DNA of 28,982 nucleotides from Solirubrobacter ginsenosidimutans (GCF_027587205.1 NZ_JAPDOD010000084.1:1-28982); one strand, 5' to 3'. Positions 15,525-24,261 are shown, numbered from the stretch's first letter. A program made the numbers and translations. The notes: generated from the sequence alone by a model not told the origin.

Positions 15525-17003
15525 ATGGCGGTTGTTACCCACCTGTTACCCGAAGGCATGGACCTCGCCGGCGCACGGGCGCTGATTGAACAGCACGCCG
15601 ACGTCACCGCCGGTCGCGTGCGTGCGGGCAACAGCACGTTCTACGACACGTTCGACGGCCGCCTGCACGCCGACGGCGTGATCCTTCGCCACGGCGCGGG
15701 CCGCCTCACGTTGCTCGACCGAGAGACCGGCGAGACGCTGGCGACGGCGCCGGCGCCGGCACGCGCGGAGCCGCGGCTGTTCGACCGCGACCTGGCCGAA
15801 CCGGTTCTCGCGCGGCTCGCGGACGTCATCGAGATGCGCGCGCTGGTCCCGGTCGCTCGCGTGCGCACGCGCGAGATCACGCTCGGCGTCCTGAACGGCG
15901 ATCAGAAGACGGTCGTCCGCCTCAACGTCGAGACCCACGAGGGGCTGCGAGGCCGCGTGTCGGCGACCGCCGTGCGCGGCTACGAGAAGGACCTCGAGCG
16001 CATCGACGCGCTGCTGAGCGAGACATTGAGCCTGCCCCCGGTGACGGTCCCGCTCGTCGACGAGGCGATCGGCGCCACGGGCAAGCCGGCCGCGGGCACG
16101 AGCGCCAAGCTCAACCTCGAGCTCGACCCTGAGGAGCCCGCCAGCCGGGCCGCGGCGAAGGTCTTCGCCCGTCTGCTGGAAGTGATCGACGACAACTTCC
16201 CCGGCACGCTCGAGGACGTCGACTCCGAGTTCCTGCACGACCTGCGCGTCGCCGTCCGCCGCACGCGCTCGCTCCAGCGCCAGTTCAAGGCGATCTACCC
16301 CGCCGCGGGCCTCGCTCACTTCCGCGAGGAGTTCAAGCGGATCCAGGGCATCACCGGCGACCTGCGCGACCTCGACGTCTACCTCCTCGACCTCCCCGCC
16401 CTGAAGGCGTCGCTGCCCGCACAGATGCAGGACGATCTCGATCCCCTGAAGCGCCTCCTCGAGCTCCGCCGGGCGAAGGCGCTCACCGCCACCCGGCGAG
16501 CCCTGAAGGCGCAGCGCACCACCCAGGCGCTGCAGGAGTGGGCGACGTTCACCCGCAGCGCGCCGAAAAGCGATCGCAGCGTGCAGTCGCTCGCCTCGCA
16601 CCGCATCCGCTCGGTCTACCAGCGGATGGTCAAGATGGGACAGGCGATCGACGACGACAGCCCGGCCGAGGAACTGCACGAGCTGCGCAAGGTGGGCAAG
16701 GAGCTGCGCTACCTGCTCGAGTTCTTCGCCAGCCTCTACCCGCCCGAGGTCGGCAAGCCGTTCGTGAAGACCCTCAAGGGCCTGCAGGATCAGCTCGGCC
16801 GCTTCCAGGACCATGAGGTCCAGGCCACGGCCCTGCGCACGATGGCGCCGGACGTGGACAACCCGATGACGTTGATGGCGATGGGTGTGCTCGTCGACCG
16901 CTTCATCAAGGACGAGGCGCTCGCGCGCACCGAGTTCGCGGAGCGCTTCGAGGCGTTCGCGTCCCCGGAGCAGCGCGCGCTCGTGAAGGAGCACTTCGGA
17001 TGA
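15525..17003 (+). CDS. CYTH-like/CHAD domain protein (polyphosphate-binding type)
   Basis: A 492-aa protein. Residues 1 to about 200 resemble a CYTH (triphosphate tunnel) domain in layout (TFYDTFDGRLHADGVILRHG, LTLLDRETGETLATAP, VARVRTREITL) but are degenerate, lacking a clear N-terminal ExExK. Residues about 205-485 are a CHAD domain: two helical repeats marked by FLHDLRVAVRRTRSL (His238) and LHELRKVGKELRYLL (His385), with many Lys/Arg for binding polyanions. In other bacteria CHAD proteins bind polyphosphate and localise to polyphosphate granules. The ATG at 15525 is chosen; no SD is seen and a -10-like CAAACT lies 9 bases upstream. The stop overlaps the ParA gene start by 4 bases (ATGA), strong evidence for coupled synthesis. 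Confidence 0.88.
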   Translation: MAVVTHLLPEGMDLAGARALIEQHADVTAGRVRAGNSTFYDTFDGRLHADGVILRHGAGRLTLLDRETGETLATAPAPARAEPRLFDRDLAEPVLARLADVIEMRALVPVARVRTREITLGVLNGDQKTVVRLNVETHEGLRGRVSATAVRGYEKDLERIDALLSETLSLPPVTVPLVDEAIGATGKPAAGTSAKLNLELDPEEPASRAAAKVFARLLEVIDDNFPGTLEDVDSEFLHDLRVAVRRTRSLQRQFKAIYPAAGLAHFREEFKRIQGITGDLRDLDVYLLDLPALKASLPAQMQDDLDPLKRLLELRRAKALTATRRALKAQRTTQALQEWATFTRSAPKSDRSVQSLASHRIRSVYQRMVKMGQAIDDDSPAEELHELRKVGKELRYLLEFFASLYPPEVGKPFVKTLKGLQDQLGRFQDHEVQATALRTMAPDVDNPMTLMAMGVLVDRFIKDEALARTEFAERFEAFASPEQRALVKEHFG

Positions 17004-17740
17004 GCCGCATCCTCGCGACCTACAACATCAAGGGCGGCGTCGGCAAGACGTCGGCGGCGGTGAACCTGGCGACCCTCGCCGCCAAGTCGGGCGCGCCGAC
17101 GCTGTTGTGGGATCTCGACCCGCAGGGCGCCAGCACGTACCTCTTCCGCGTGCGCCCGAAGGTCAAGGGCGGCGGGACGAAGCTCGTCGCCGGCAAGAGC
17201 GACGTCGACGCGCTGCTCAAGGGCACCGACCAGGAGGGCCTGGATCTGCTGCCGGCGGACTTCTCCTACCGGCACATGGACCTCGCTCTCGGGGACGCCA
17301 AGCGCCCGGAGCGGCGCCTCGCCCGCGTGCTCGAGCCGCTCAAGGACGACTACGAGTACACGTTCCTGGACTGCCCGCCGAGCATCTCGCTGGTCAGCGA
17401 GTCCGTGTTCGAGGCCGCCGACGCGCTGCTCGTCCCGATCATCCCGGCGACGCTCTCCAGCCGCACGCTCGAGCAGCTGCACAGCGTGCTCGCGCAGGAC
17501 AAGAACGGCCCGAAGGTCCTCGGGTTCTTCTCGATGGCCGACCGGCGCAAGAAGCTGCACCGCGAGCTGATGGACAGCCTCAGCCGGGAGTACGACATCC
17601 TCGACACCGTGATCCCGAACTCGGCCGAGGTCGAGCGGATGGGCGCCAAGCGCGCCGCGCTCGTGGACTTCGCGCCCAACAGCCGCGCGGCCCGCGCGTA
17701 TGCGGACCTCTGGGAAGAGGTCCGCGCGCGCGTTGGCTAA
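17000..17740 (+). CDS. Orphan ParA/MinD-family ATPase
   Basis: 246 aa. The deviant Walker A is KGGVGKTS (residues 11-18), containing the signature Lys11 of ParA/MinD ATPases. Walker A' is DLDPQG (38-43) and Walker B is FLDCPPS (122-128). A later PNS segment and Arg/Lys-rich helices near the C-terminus could bind DNA non-specifically. There is no N-terminal HTH, as in chromosomal or cargo-positioning ParAs. No ParB or parS-like repeats are near; the only partner is the CHAD gene just upstream (ATGA overlap). Family knowledge: such ATPases form gradients on the nucleoid and place plasmids, carboxysomes or chemoreceptor clusters. The cargo suggested here is the CHAD protein or the granule it coats (inference). 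Confidence 0.93.
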   Translation: MSRILATYNIKGGVGKTSAAVNLATLAAKSGAPTLLWDLDPQGASTYLFRVRPKVKGGGTKLVAGKSDVDALLKGTDQEGLDLLPADFSYRHMDLALGDAKRPERRLARVLEPLKDDYEYTFLDCPPSISLVSESVFEAADALLVPIIPATLSSRTLEQLHSVLAQDKNGPKVLGFFSMADRRKKLHRELMDSLSREYDILDTVIPNSAEVERMGAKRAALVDFAPNSRAARAYADLWEEVRARVG

Positions 17741-17745
17741 ACGCT

Positions 17746-18873
17746 CTAAGTCGCGTCGCGGAGGCGTTGAGCCTCCGGAAGCGACTCGAGCTTCTTCAGT
17801 GTGTGATTCTCGATCTGCCGGATCCGCTCGCGCGTGACGTTGAACGCCCGCCCGACCTCTTCCAGCGTGTAGGGACGCGCGCCGGTCAGGCCGAAGCGCA
17901 TCTCGATGACTTCACGTTCGCGCTGCGGAAGCGCGTCCAGCGCCCGCCGCACGTTCTCCTTGCGCAGGTTCTCCGAGGCCACCTCGAACGGTGACTCGGC
18001 CGCCTCGTCCTCGACGAAGTCGCCCAGCTCGGATTCCTCTTCCTCACCGATCGGCTTCTCGAGGGAGACCGGCTGCTGGGCCATGCGCAGGATGTCGCGT
18101 ACCTCGCGCACCGAGCACTCGAGCTCGGTGGCGATCTCCTCGGGCAGCGGCTCACGGCCGAGCTGCTGCACGAGCTGACGCTCGACGTGAACAACCTTGT
18201 TCAGCTTCTCGACCATGTGCACGGGGATGCGAATGGTCCGGCCCTTGTCCGCGATCGCGCGCGTGACGGCCTGGCGAATCCACCACGTCGCGTAGGTCGA
18301 GAACTTGTACCCGCGGCGGTAGTCGAACTTCTCCACCGCGCGGATGAGGCCGAGCGAACCCTCCTGGATCAGGTCCAGGAACGACAGGCCGCGGCCCAGA
18401 TACCCCTTCGCGATCGAGACGACGAGTCGCAGGTTGGCTTCCACCATCTCCTGCTTGGCGACGAGGTCGCCACGCTCGATGCGACGGGCCAGCTCGACCT
18501 CACGGTCGGCTGTGAGCAACTGCACCTTGCCGATCGAGCGCAGGTAGAGCCGCAGCGAGTCCAGGCTGGGCTCGACCGTCAGGTCGATCTCGGGCTTGCG
18601 CGCGTCCGGCGAGTCCTTCGCCGAGCGGGCCTCGGGCTCCGAGGCGGTCACCGGCTTGCCCTCAGCGGTGACGATCTCGATTCCCTGGTCCAGCAGATAC
18701 GCGTGAAGCTCCGTGATCTGCTCCTTCGTGACCTCCGCCTCTTCCAGTGAAGCAGCGATCCGCTCGACGGTCAGGATCCCCCGTTCCTGGCCCTCGGCGA
18801 TGAGGGGGCGAAGCTCGTCGATCTCATAGATCGGCGCTTCGTCCGCCAGCAGTGCATCCGTCTTGGTCGCCAA
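17746..18873 (-). CDS. RNA polymerase sigma factor, RpoD/SigA group
   Basis: A 375-aa primary-type sigma factor. A short region 1.1-like N-terminus (residues 1-75) precedes region 1.2 ([32 protein letters not shown]). Region 2 contains [25 protein letters not shown] and the -10-reading [15 protein letters not shown]. Region 3 has [14 protein letters not shown]. The region 4 HTH is [20 protein letters not shown]. The TTG start at 18873 is the first usual start after an in-frame TGA and has an AAGGA SD eight bases upstream. Many such genomes carry several RpoD-like paralogues, so whether this is the essential sigma cannot be said. Its 3' end lies 5 bases from the convergent ParA gene. Confidence 0.94.
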   Translation of the reverse strand: MATKTDALLADEAPIYEIDELRPLIAEGQERGILTVERIAASLEEAEVTKEQITELHAYLLDQGIEIVTAEGKPVTASEPEARSAKDSPDARKPEIDLTVEPSLDSLRLYLRSIGKVQLLTADREVELARRIERGDLVAKQEMVEANLRLVVSIAKGYLGRGLSFLDLIQEGSLGLIRAVEKFDYRRGYKFSTYATWWIRQAVTRAIADKGRTIRIPVHMVEKLNKVVHVERQLVQQLGREPLPEEIATELECSVREVRDILRMAQQPVSLEKPIGEEEESELGDFVEDEAAESPFEVASENLRKENVRRALDALPQREREVIEMRFGLTGARPYTLEEVGRAFNVTRERIRQIENHTLKKLESLPEAQRLRDAT

Positions 18874-19105
18874 CCGCTCAATCCTTCGGGACGATTCTCA
18901 GGCGGGACCCCGCCCCCGGGGCCGCCCCTTCCGTGCCTATCCGTCTCTTCGCGACGTCCGCCGCTCGGCAACTTTTGGTTTCGCCCGAGGTGCTTCGGGG
19001 AATTGATGCTGCCGTCCCGGCTTTGTAGCACGGGATACGTGGTCTGTCCTTGGTGAAACCTTGGTCTATTCGTTTAGTTCGGGCCCCTGAACTACGCTGG
19101 GTGTC
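18874..19105. other. Divergent intergenic region between sigma-factor and folE2 genes
   Basis: This 232-base region must hold both promoters. A -10-like TACGCT (19093-19098) lies 7 bases before the folE2 ATG with no SD, suggesting a leaderless message. A G/C-rich imperfect inverted repeat (18901-18926) sits in the sigma-gene leader just upstream of its SD and could fold in the mRNA. No convincing -35/-10 pair was found for the sigma gene, and no small ORF or RNA gene was recognised. Confidence 0.5.
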
Positions 19106-20089
19106 ATGACTCTGTCTTTGGAGGACGTCCAGAGCCGGGTTCCGACGCTCTCCCTGTCCCTCTCGCGCGTGGGTGTGACCAACGTCGAGAAGGTCATCCG
19201 GATCCAGGTGAACGGGACGGAACAGCTGTTCTCAGCTCGACTGGATTGCTTCGTCGACCTCGGCCCGCACCAAAAGGGCGCGCATATGAGCCGCTTCGAG
19301 GAGGTCGTGAACGAAGCGATCGGCGAAGTCGTGCTCGGGGAAAGCGCTTTCCGCGCCGAGACCCTGGCGCAGCACATCGCCGAGAAGGTCCGCGACCGCC
19401 AAGGTGCGCGGCGCGCCGAGGTCCATATCGAGGCCCGCTATCCGGAGTACAAGCCGGCGCCGGTCAGCGGGATCGAGACCCAGGAGATCTATTCGCTGCT
19501 GGGCGCCGCGGTGGCCAGCGAAGCGGGAACGCGCCGGCTCATCGGCATCCGCGTCCAGGGCCTGACCGCCTGCCCGTGCGCGCAGACGATCATCCAGACG
19601 AGCTCGCACGAGCGCCTGCGTGCCGATGGCTTCACCGAGGACGAGATCGAGCGCATCTTCGAGGCTGTTCCGGTGGCGACGCACAACCAGCGGGGCCTGG
19701 CGACGCTGCACATCGGCTGCCCGGAGACCTGCGACACCGACATCGACGCCGAGTGGCTGGTGCGGATCGCCGAGGACTCGATGTCCTCGGAGATCTATGA
19801 GCTGATGAAGCGCTCCGACGAGGCCGCCGTGGTCGAGAAGGCACATCGTCGGCCGCGCTTCGTCGAGGACTGCGTGCGCGAGATGGTCCGCGGCGTCGTC
19901 GAGGAGCTCCCCATGCTCACCGACCAGCACTTCGTCTCCGCCCGCCAGGAGAACCTGGAGACGATCCACCAGCACAACGTGCAGGCGGAGCGCTTCGGGC
20001 TGCTGGGCGAGATTCGGCGCGAGATCGCGACCGGGGACCAGACCCCGAACCATCTCTCGCTGCGTGAGTGGCTCGACGGCGCGAACTGA
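19106..20089 (+). CDS. folE2: GTP cyclohydrolase I type IB (FolE2/MptA family)
   Basis: A 327-aa enzyme converting GTP to 7,8-dihydroneopterin triphosphate, the first step of folate (or queuosine-type) biosynthesis. Family hallmarks are the start SLSRVGVTNVEKVI, the segment DLGPHQKGAHMSRF with metal/active-site His60, and GLTACPCAQ with the conserved active-site Cys158. THNQRG and HIGCPETCD follow. It is unrelated in sequence to zinc-dependent FolE, and type IB enzymes are known to work with several metals. The start at ATG 19106 fits the family N-terminus. The stop is overlapped by the next gene by 26 bases. No other folate gene is in the window. Confidence 0.94.
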   Translation: MTLSLEDVQSRVPTLSLSLSRVGVTNVEKVIRIQVNGTEQLFSARLDCFVDLGPHQKGAHMSRFEEVVNEAIGEVVLGESAFRAETLAQHIAEKVRDRQGARRAEVHIEARYPEYKPAPVSGIETQEIYSLLGAAVASEAGTRRLIGIRVQGLTACPCAQTIIQTSSHERLRADGFTEDEIERIFEAVPVATHNQRGLATLHIGCPETCDTDIDAEWLVRIAEDSMSSEIYELMKRSDEAAVVEKAHRRPRFVEDCVREMVRGVVEELPMLTDQHFVSARQENLETIHQHNVQAERFGLLGEIRREIATGDQTPNHLSLREWLDGAN

Positions 20090-21857
20090 GCTCGTAGGCA
20101 CGGACCTGTCGCTGGAGACGGCGACGTGGAACACCGACGACCCGTGGGCGCCGCCGCGCCCCGGGTTCGTGGGGCGGCTGCACCTGGGTCACGAGACCGA
20201 TGTGATCGATCCCGTGCCGGTGAGCTTCGTCGTCGACGGAGTGACGGTTGCGCCGCGGGTTCTCTCGCACCGCTGGGACCCGGACTTCACCGAGACCGTC
20301 TACGGGCTCACCGACTCGTTGCGGGTGGCCGAGCGCAAGGGCGTGCGCGGCAGGGTGCTGTGCGCGGACTGGCACTTCCTCGGCTCCGGGAACGTGCGCG
20401 TCATCGCCACCGTCCCGCCGATGCTTCGCGCGCGTGTGACCACGATCTCGCTCTATGCGGAGCTCTCCGCGGACATCCCGGTGCGGGCGACACGGCTGGA
20501 GCCGGTCGAGGCGCCAGGAGTCCTGCGCTTCCGCTTCGCCCTCGGTGACGGAGAGCCGGTCGGCGACCTCGACGCACTCCCGTTCCGAGACTGGTTCGCA
20601 CGCCACGCGCCGCGGCTGCATACGGGCAGCAAGGAACTGGCCGAGGTCTACGAGTACCGCTGGTTCGTCGTCTACCGCAACCTGCGCCGGCCGTTTCTGT
20701 GGTTCCAGGACCATCCGATGCCGGGCGAGCTGTTCTTCGAAGGGCCGGTGTCGAACTGGTTCACGGCGCCGATCGGGCTGTCGTTCCCGCTGCAGTTGCG
20801 CGAGGCACGCTGGATGCGCTCGCCGCGCGGCGTGCAGGACACGCTGAACGCCTGGACGGCGAACGCCGGCGCCCTGCGCTCCTACGCCGCCGACCCGCTC
20901 ACCCCCGCGATCGAGTTCGCCGAGCACCACCCGCTGGACCTCGGCGCGGCGCGCGATGCCGCCCTGGAATACGTCCTCGGCCGCGGCCGCAGCGCGCGGA
21001 TCGCAGGCGGGGGCATGGACGCGTTCCCGGTCACGGTGGGTTCGTGGGTGAACGGGACCGAGTACGCGCCGGACTTCTTCGCCGAGGTCGGCTGGGACCA
21101 CAAGCGCTCGGAGATGTTCATCGCGCCGCCGCAGCTCCCGCGCGCCGGCGAGCCCGACAGCCGGCAGGCGGACGTCCTGACGCGCCTCTCGCGCGTGGAC
21201 ACCAACGTCTGGCACTGGGCGATCGTCAAGGCGCTGGGCGGCCCTGACCTGCGCACGGACCTGGCGCGACTGCACCTCCACGACGGCGTCTTCCGCTCGG
21301 TCGGCACCGCGCCCGTCACGAACGTCCTGAACTTCGAGGCCGCCCTCCCGTTCCTCTACGCCGACTTCGGGCCGCGCGAACGCGCCGCCCTCGCCCGGGC
21401 GATCGACGACTGGACGGCGCCCAAAGGCCTCTATTCGACCTCCCCGGACTGCCCCGCGTTCTCGACCGAGAACGCATTCCGCGGCTATCAGTACCCGTGC
21501 TGCTGGAACGGCCCGGTCTGGAACTACGCCACCTCGTGGGTGCTGCACGCGCTCGGCGCGGTCGCGTCACGCACGAAGGAGGAGCCGCTGCGCGCCCGCT
21601 TCGCGCGCGCGTGGACGCAATGGACGGCGTCGCACCTCACGCTCGGCTACCCGATGGTCATCGAGCACTTCCACCCCGAGACCGGCCGTCCGTACCGCCT
21701 CCTGCCCGACTACTTCCACTCCGCCTGGCTGGACACGTTCTTCCGCCACGTCGTCATGGAGCCGCTGGTGGACACCGGTCCGCTGCTGCTCGAGGGCGTC
21801 CCGTGGAAGGAGAGCGAGATCAGTGTGGAGCGCGGCGTGACTGGCGCGCTTGGATGA
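20064..21857 (+). CDS. GH63/mannosylglycerate-hydrolase-like (alpha/alpha)6 glycosidase
   Basis: 597 aa from GTG 20064, overlapping folE2 by 26 bases. No SD is seen and no later ATG precedes conserved sequence, so the exact start is uncertain. The first 200 residues form a beta-rich domain; the rest is an (alpha/alpha)6-barrel pattern. Motifs fit the GH63/GH37/MGH-like clan: WVNGTEYAPDFFAEVGWDHK, RVDTNVWHWAIVKALGG, YQYPCCWNGPVWNYATSW and MVIEHFHPETGRPYRLLP. The Asp and Glu residues in FAEVGWD and VIEHF are candidate catalytic or binding residues. No signal peptide is visible, so it is probably cytoplasmic. It may act on a compatible-solute glycoside or glycan end; specificity is not readable. 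Confidence 0.75.
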   Translation: MSGSTARTELVGTDLSLETATWNTDDPWAPPRPGFVGRLHLGHETDVIDPVPVSFVVDGVTVAPRVLSHRWDPDFTETVYGLTDSLRVAERKGVRGRVLCADWHFLGSGNVRVIATVPPMLRARVTTISLYAELSADIPVRATRLEPVEAPGVLRFRFALGDGEPVGDLDALPFRDWFARHAPRLHTGSKELAEVYEYRWFVVYRNLRRPFLWFQDHPMPGELFFEGPVSNWFTAPIGLSFPLQLREARWMRSPRGVQDTLNAWTANAGALRSYAADPLTPAIEFAEHHPLDLGAARDAALEYVLGRGRSARIAGGGMDAFPVTVGSWVNGTEYAPDFFAEVGWDHKRSEMFIAPPQLPRAGEPDSRQADVLTRLSRVDTNVWHWAIVKALGGPDLRTDLARLHLHDGVFRSVGTAPVTNVLNFEAALPFLYADFGPRERAALARAIDDWTAPKGLYSTSPDCPAFSTENAFRGYQYPCCWNGPVWNYATSWVLHALGAVASRTKEEPLRARFARAWTQWTASHLTLGYPMVIEHFHPETGRPYRLLPDYFHSAWLDTFFRHVVMEPLVDTGPLLLEGVPWKESEISVERGVTGALG

Positions 21858-22374
21858 GGTTGCGAAAACCGAAGAAGTAGTCGGCGCCGCTGATGACGGT
21901 GATCGCCACCGTCACCCACACGAGCGCGTCGACCCAGGCCGGCGAGTTCTCGACCAGGATCAGCACGAGCACCATCGCGACCTGCGCGACCGTCTTGATC
22001 TTCCCCCACACGCTGGCGGGGATGACCTCGCCGTGCTCCATCGCGAGCTGACGCAGGCCGGTGACCGCGAACTCGCGGGCGATGATCACCATCGCGACCC
22101 ACGCCGAGACGCGGTCGAGGCTGACGAGGCTGACCAGCGCGGCCGTCACGAGCAGCTTGTCGGCCAACGGATCCATCAGCTTCCCGAAGGTCGAGACGCT
22201 CTTCTGGCGCCGCGCGATCCACCCGTCGAGGGCGTCCGTGATCGACGCCAGGACGAACACCACGGCGGCAAGAGTGTCCCCGCCGCCGCCCTCCTGCACG
22301 AGCGCCGCCACCAGGACGGGGACGAGCAAGATGCGCAGGAGCGTCAGGACGTTCGGCAGGTTGAGCTCGAACAC
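21820..22374 (-). CDS. pgsA: CDP-diacylglycerol-glycerol-3-phosphate 3-phosphatidyltransferase
   Basis: A 184-aa membrane enzyme making phosphatidylglycerol phosphate. The complete CDP-alcohol phosphotransferase motif D-x2-D-G-x2-A-R-x8-G-x3-D-x3-D is seen at Asp47, Asp50-Gly51, Ala54-Arg55, Gly64, Asp68 and Asp72. About five to six helices surround it. GTG 22374 gives MFELNLPNVLTLLRI, the usual PgsA N-terminus; a longer frame upstream overlaps the divergent gene and is rejected. Its 3' end overlaps the convergent glycosidase gene by 38 bases. The divergent start lies only 26 bases away. Confidence 0.93.
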   Translation of the reverse strand: MFELNLPNVLTLLRILLVPVLVAALVQEGGGGDTLAAVVFVLASITDALDGWIARRQKSVSTFGKLMDPLADKLLVTAALVSLVSLDRVSAWVAMVIIAREFAVTGLRQLAMEHGEVIPASVWGKIKTVAQVAMVLVLILVENSPAWVDALVWVTVAITVISGADYFFGFRNLIQARQSRRAPH

Positions 22375-22400
22375 CCGGGCCTGAACGTTAGCCTCAAACC
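22375..22400. promoter_or_regulatory. 26-base divergent promoter region between pgsA and the CBS/CorC gene
   Basis: On the plus strand TAGCCT (22389-22394) is 6 bases before GTG 22401. On the minus strand TAACGT (22390-22385) is 10 bases before GTG 22374. Neither gene has an SD. Both messages are probably leaderless, with overlapping -10 elements and -35 regions lying inside the opposite coding sequence. Confidence 0.4.
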
Positions 22401-23648
22401 GTGGACGACCTCTTTCGCGCGCTCGCGCTGTTCGCCCTGATCGCCGCAAATGCGTTCTTCGTGATCGGGGAGTACTCGATCGTGACGGCCCGCCGGGGAC
22501 CGCTCCGGGCGCGCGGCGGGAAGGGCGCGGAGGCCGCGCTGCGGCTGATGGAGGACCCCGTGCGGGTGATCTCCACGGTGCAGGTCGGGATCACCGGCGT
22601 CGGCATCCTCACCGGCGCCGTGGGCGAGCCCGTGGTGCGCGACCTGCTCGGCGACTGGCTGCCGCACTGGGCGAGCTTCATCATCGCCTTCGCGGTCGTG
22701 ACGTACCTCTCGGTGGTCTTCGGCGAGCTGGTGCCGAAGGCGCTGACCCTGGATCGCGCGGAGCGCCTCGCGGCCCGCGTCGCCCGTCCCGTCGAGTGGA
22801 TGGCGAAGGTGCTGCGGCCGGTCGTGTGGGTGCTGCAGGGCTCGGGCGCGCTGCTGCTGCGGCCGTTCGGCATCACCGAGGTGATGGCGGGCGAGTCGGT
22901 GCGCACGCCGGAGGAGCTGCGCGAGATCGTCGACGAGGCCGAAGGCTCGGGCGTGATCCCGCGCGCGCAGGAGGAGCTCCTGCACAACGTGTTCGACTTC
23001 GCCACCCGCGAGGTGCGCGACGTGATGGTGCCGTCGCCTGACGTGACGTGGCTGGAGGCGTCGGTGACGGGTCAGGAGGCGCTGCAGGTGGTGATCGACA
23101 CCTCGCACCAGCGCTACCCGGTCGGGACCGAGTCGCTCGACCACCTGGTCGGGATCGTGCACATCCGCGATCTGATCGCCTCCCCCGAGGAGCCGGTGGG
23201 CGAGCTGTCGCGGCCCGCGATGGTGGTGCCGATGACCAAGGACCTCGGCGCGCTCCTGCGCGAGCTGCGCGAGGCGCGCCAGGTGATGGCCGTGGTCGTC
23301 GACGAGTACGGCGGCACCGCGGGGATCGTGACGCTGCACGACGTGCTCGAGGAGCTCGTGGGTGAGATCGAGAGCGAGTTCGACCTGCCCAACAACGAGC
23401 TGGTCTGGGTCGACGAGCACTCCGTCGCGGTCTCGGGCTCGATGACGATCGACGACTTCAACGAGGCGGTCGGGAGCCGGCTGCCCCAGCGTGGCCCGCG
23501 CACCCTGGCGGGTCTCGCGTTCGACGCGCTCGGGCGGCGCCCCGAGCCGGGGGACGTGGCGCGCGTCGACGGCGCGGTGCTGCACATCGAAGCGGTCGAG
23601 GACCTGCGGATCACCAAGCTCCGCATCGATCTTTCACCTAGCCTTTAG
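22401..23648 (+). CDS. Hemolysin-family protein: CNNM/DUF21, CBS pair, CorC_HlyC
   Basis: A 415-aa membrane protein. Residues 1-170 form the CNNM (DUF21) transmembrane domain (ALFALIAANAFFVIGEYSIVTAR; VQVGITGVGILTGAVGEP; YLSVVFGELVPKALTL). A Bateman CBS pair spans about 190-315 (REVRDVMVPSPDV; MAVVVDEYGGTAGIVTLHDVLEELVGEI). The CorC_HlyC domain spans about 325-412 (SGSMTIDDFNEAVG; LAGLAFDALGRRPEPGD). The family is implicated in divalent-cation (magnesium/cobalt) transport or resistance, despite the historical name hemolysin. GTG 22401 is the only start giving a full first helix. Confidence 0.92.
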   Translation: MDDLFRALALFALIAANAFFVIGEYSIVTARRGPLRARGGKGAEAALRLMEDPVRVISTVQVGITGVGILTGAVGEPVVRDLLGDWLPHWASFIIAFAVVTYLSVVFGELVPKALTLDRAERLAARVARPVEWMAKVLRPVVWVLQGSGALLLRPFGITEVMAGESVRTPEELREIVDEAEGSGVIPRAQEELLHNVFDFATREVRDVMVPSPDVTWLEASVTGQEALQVVIDTSHQRYPVGTESLDHLVGIVHIRDLIASPEEPVGELSRPAMVVPMTKDLGALLRELREARQVMAVVVDEYGGTAGIVTLHDVLEELVGEIESEFDLPNNELVWVDEHSVAVSGSMTIDDFNEAVGSRLPQRGPRTLAGLAFDALGRRPEPGDVARVDGAVLHIEAVEDLRITKLRIDLSPSL

Positions 23649-23682
23649 TACGAGTTCAGGGGCGTCGAGAAAGGTGTGGCCC

Positions 23683-24261
23683 ATGACGCGAGTCGTGGTC
23701 ATCGACCCTCAGCCGGCGATTCGCGCCGGCCTCGCCATGCTGTTGCGTACCGAACCCGGGCTCGTCCCGGTCGGTTCCGCCGTAGGTGCCCGCGACGGCC
23801 TCGAGCTGGTCTCCGTCCAGCGCCCGGACGTCGTCATCCTCGATCCGCACCTGCTGGACGCGGACGGCCTCGGGACGTGCCGTCGCATCCGGGCGCTCGA
23901 CCCCGCCCCCAGGGTCGTGCTCTACAGCGCGGACGACGACCCCAGCCTGCCGGTCACGGCGCGCGTCGCCGGTGCCGACGGGTTGGTGGAGAAGTCCGCG
24001 CCGGAGGAAGAGCTGTTCGAGGCGATCCGCGTGGTCGCCGGCGGCCAGACGGCGCTGCCCGCGCTGGACCGCGAGCAGCTCGACGCCGCCGCGCATCGCG
24101 TCGACGCAGAGGACCTCGCGCTGCTGGCGATGCTGATGGATCGCACCGAACCGTCGGACGTCGCGGCGACGCTGCGGCTCGATCGGCGCAAGGTCGCGCG
24201 GCGCGTCGAGAAGCTGCTCGGACGGTTGCGATCGCAGCCGCCGCGCTCGATCCCGACCTGA
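23683..24261 (+). CDS. Response-regulator receiver protein with atypical output domain
   Basis: 192 aa. The receiver domain (1-115) has the phospho-acceptor Asp54 in VVILDPHLL, switch Ser82 in LYSAD and Lys104 in VEKSAP. The acidic pocket is reduced to Asp8-Pro9 where most have two acids, so magnesium binding may be altered. After a linker, the C-terminal 60 residues ([38 protein letters not shown]) look like a helix-turn-helix of sigma-4/LuxR-like shape but lack the NarL/LuxR consensus. An AAGG SD precedes ATG 23683. No histidine kinase is near. It lies 34 bases downstream of the CBS/CorC gene and 19 bases before clpP, so it could share transcription with either. Confidence 0.85.
   Translation: MTRVVVIDPQPAIRAGLAMLLRTEPGLVPVGSAVGARDGLELVSVQRPDVVILDPHLLDADGLGTCRRIRALDPAPRVVLYSADDDPSLPVTARVAGADGLVEKSAPEEELFEAIRVVAGGQTALPALDREQLDAAAHRVDAEDLALLAMLMDRTEPSDVAATLRLDRRKVARRVEKLLGRLRSQPPRSIPT

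Noticed and set aside
17000..17740. A plasmid or chromosome partition locus (parABS).
   Set aside because: No ParB-like gene, no repeated parS-type 16-mer, and no replication genes occur around the ParA ATPase.
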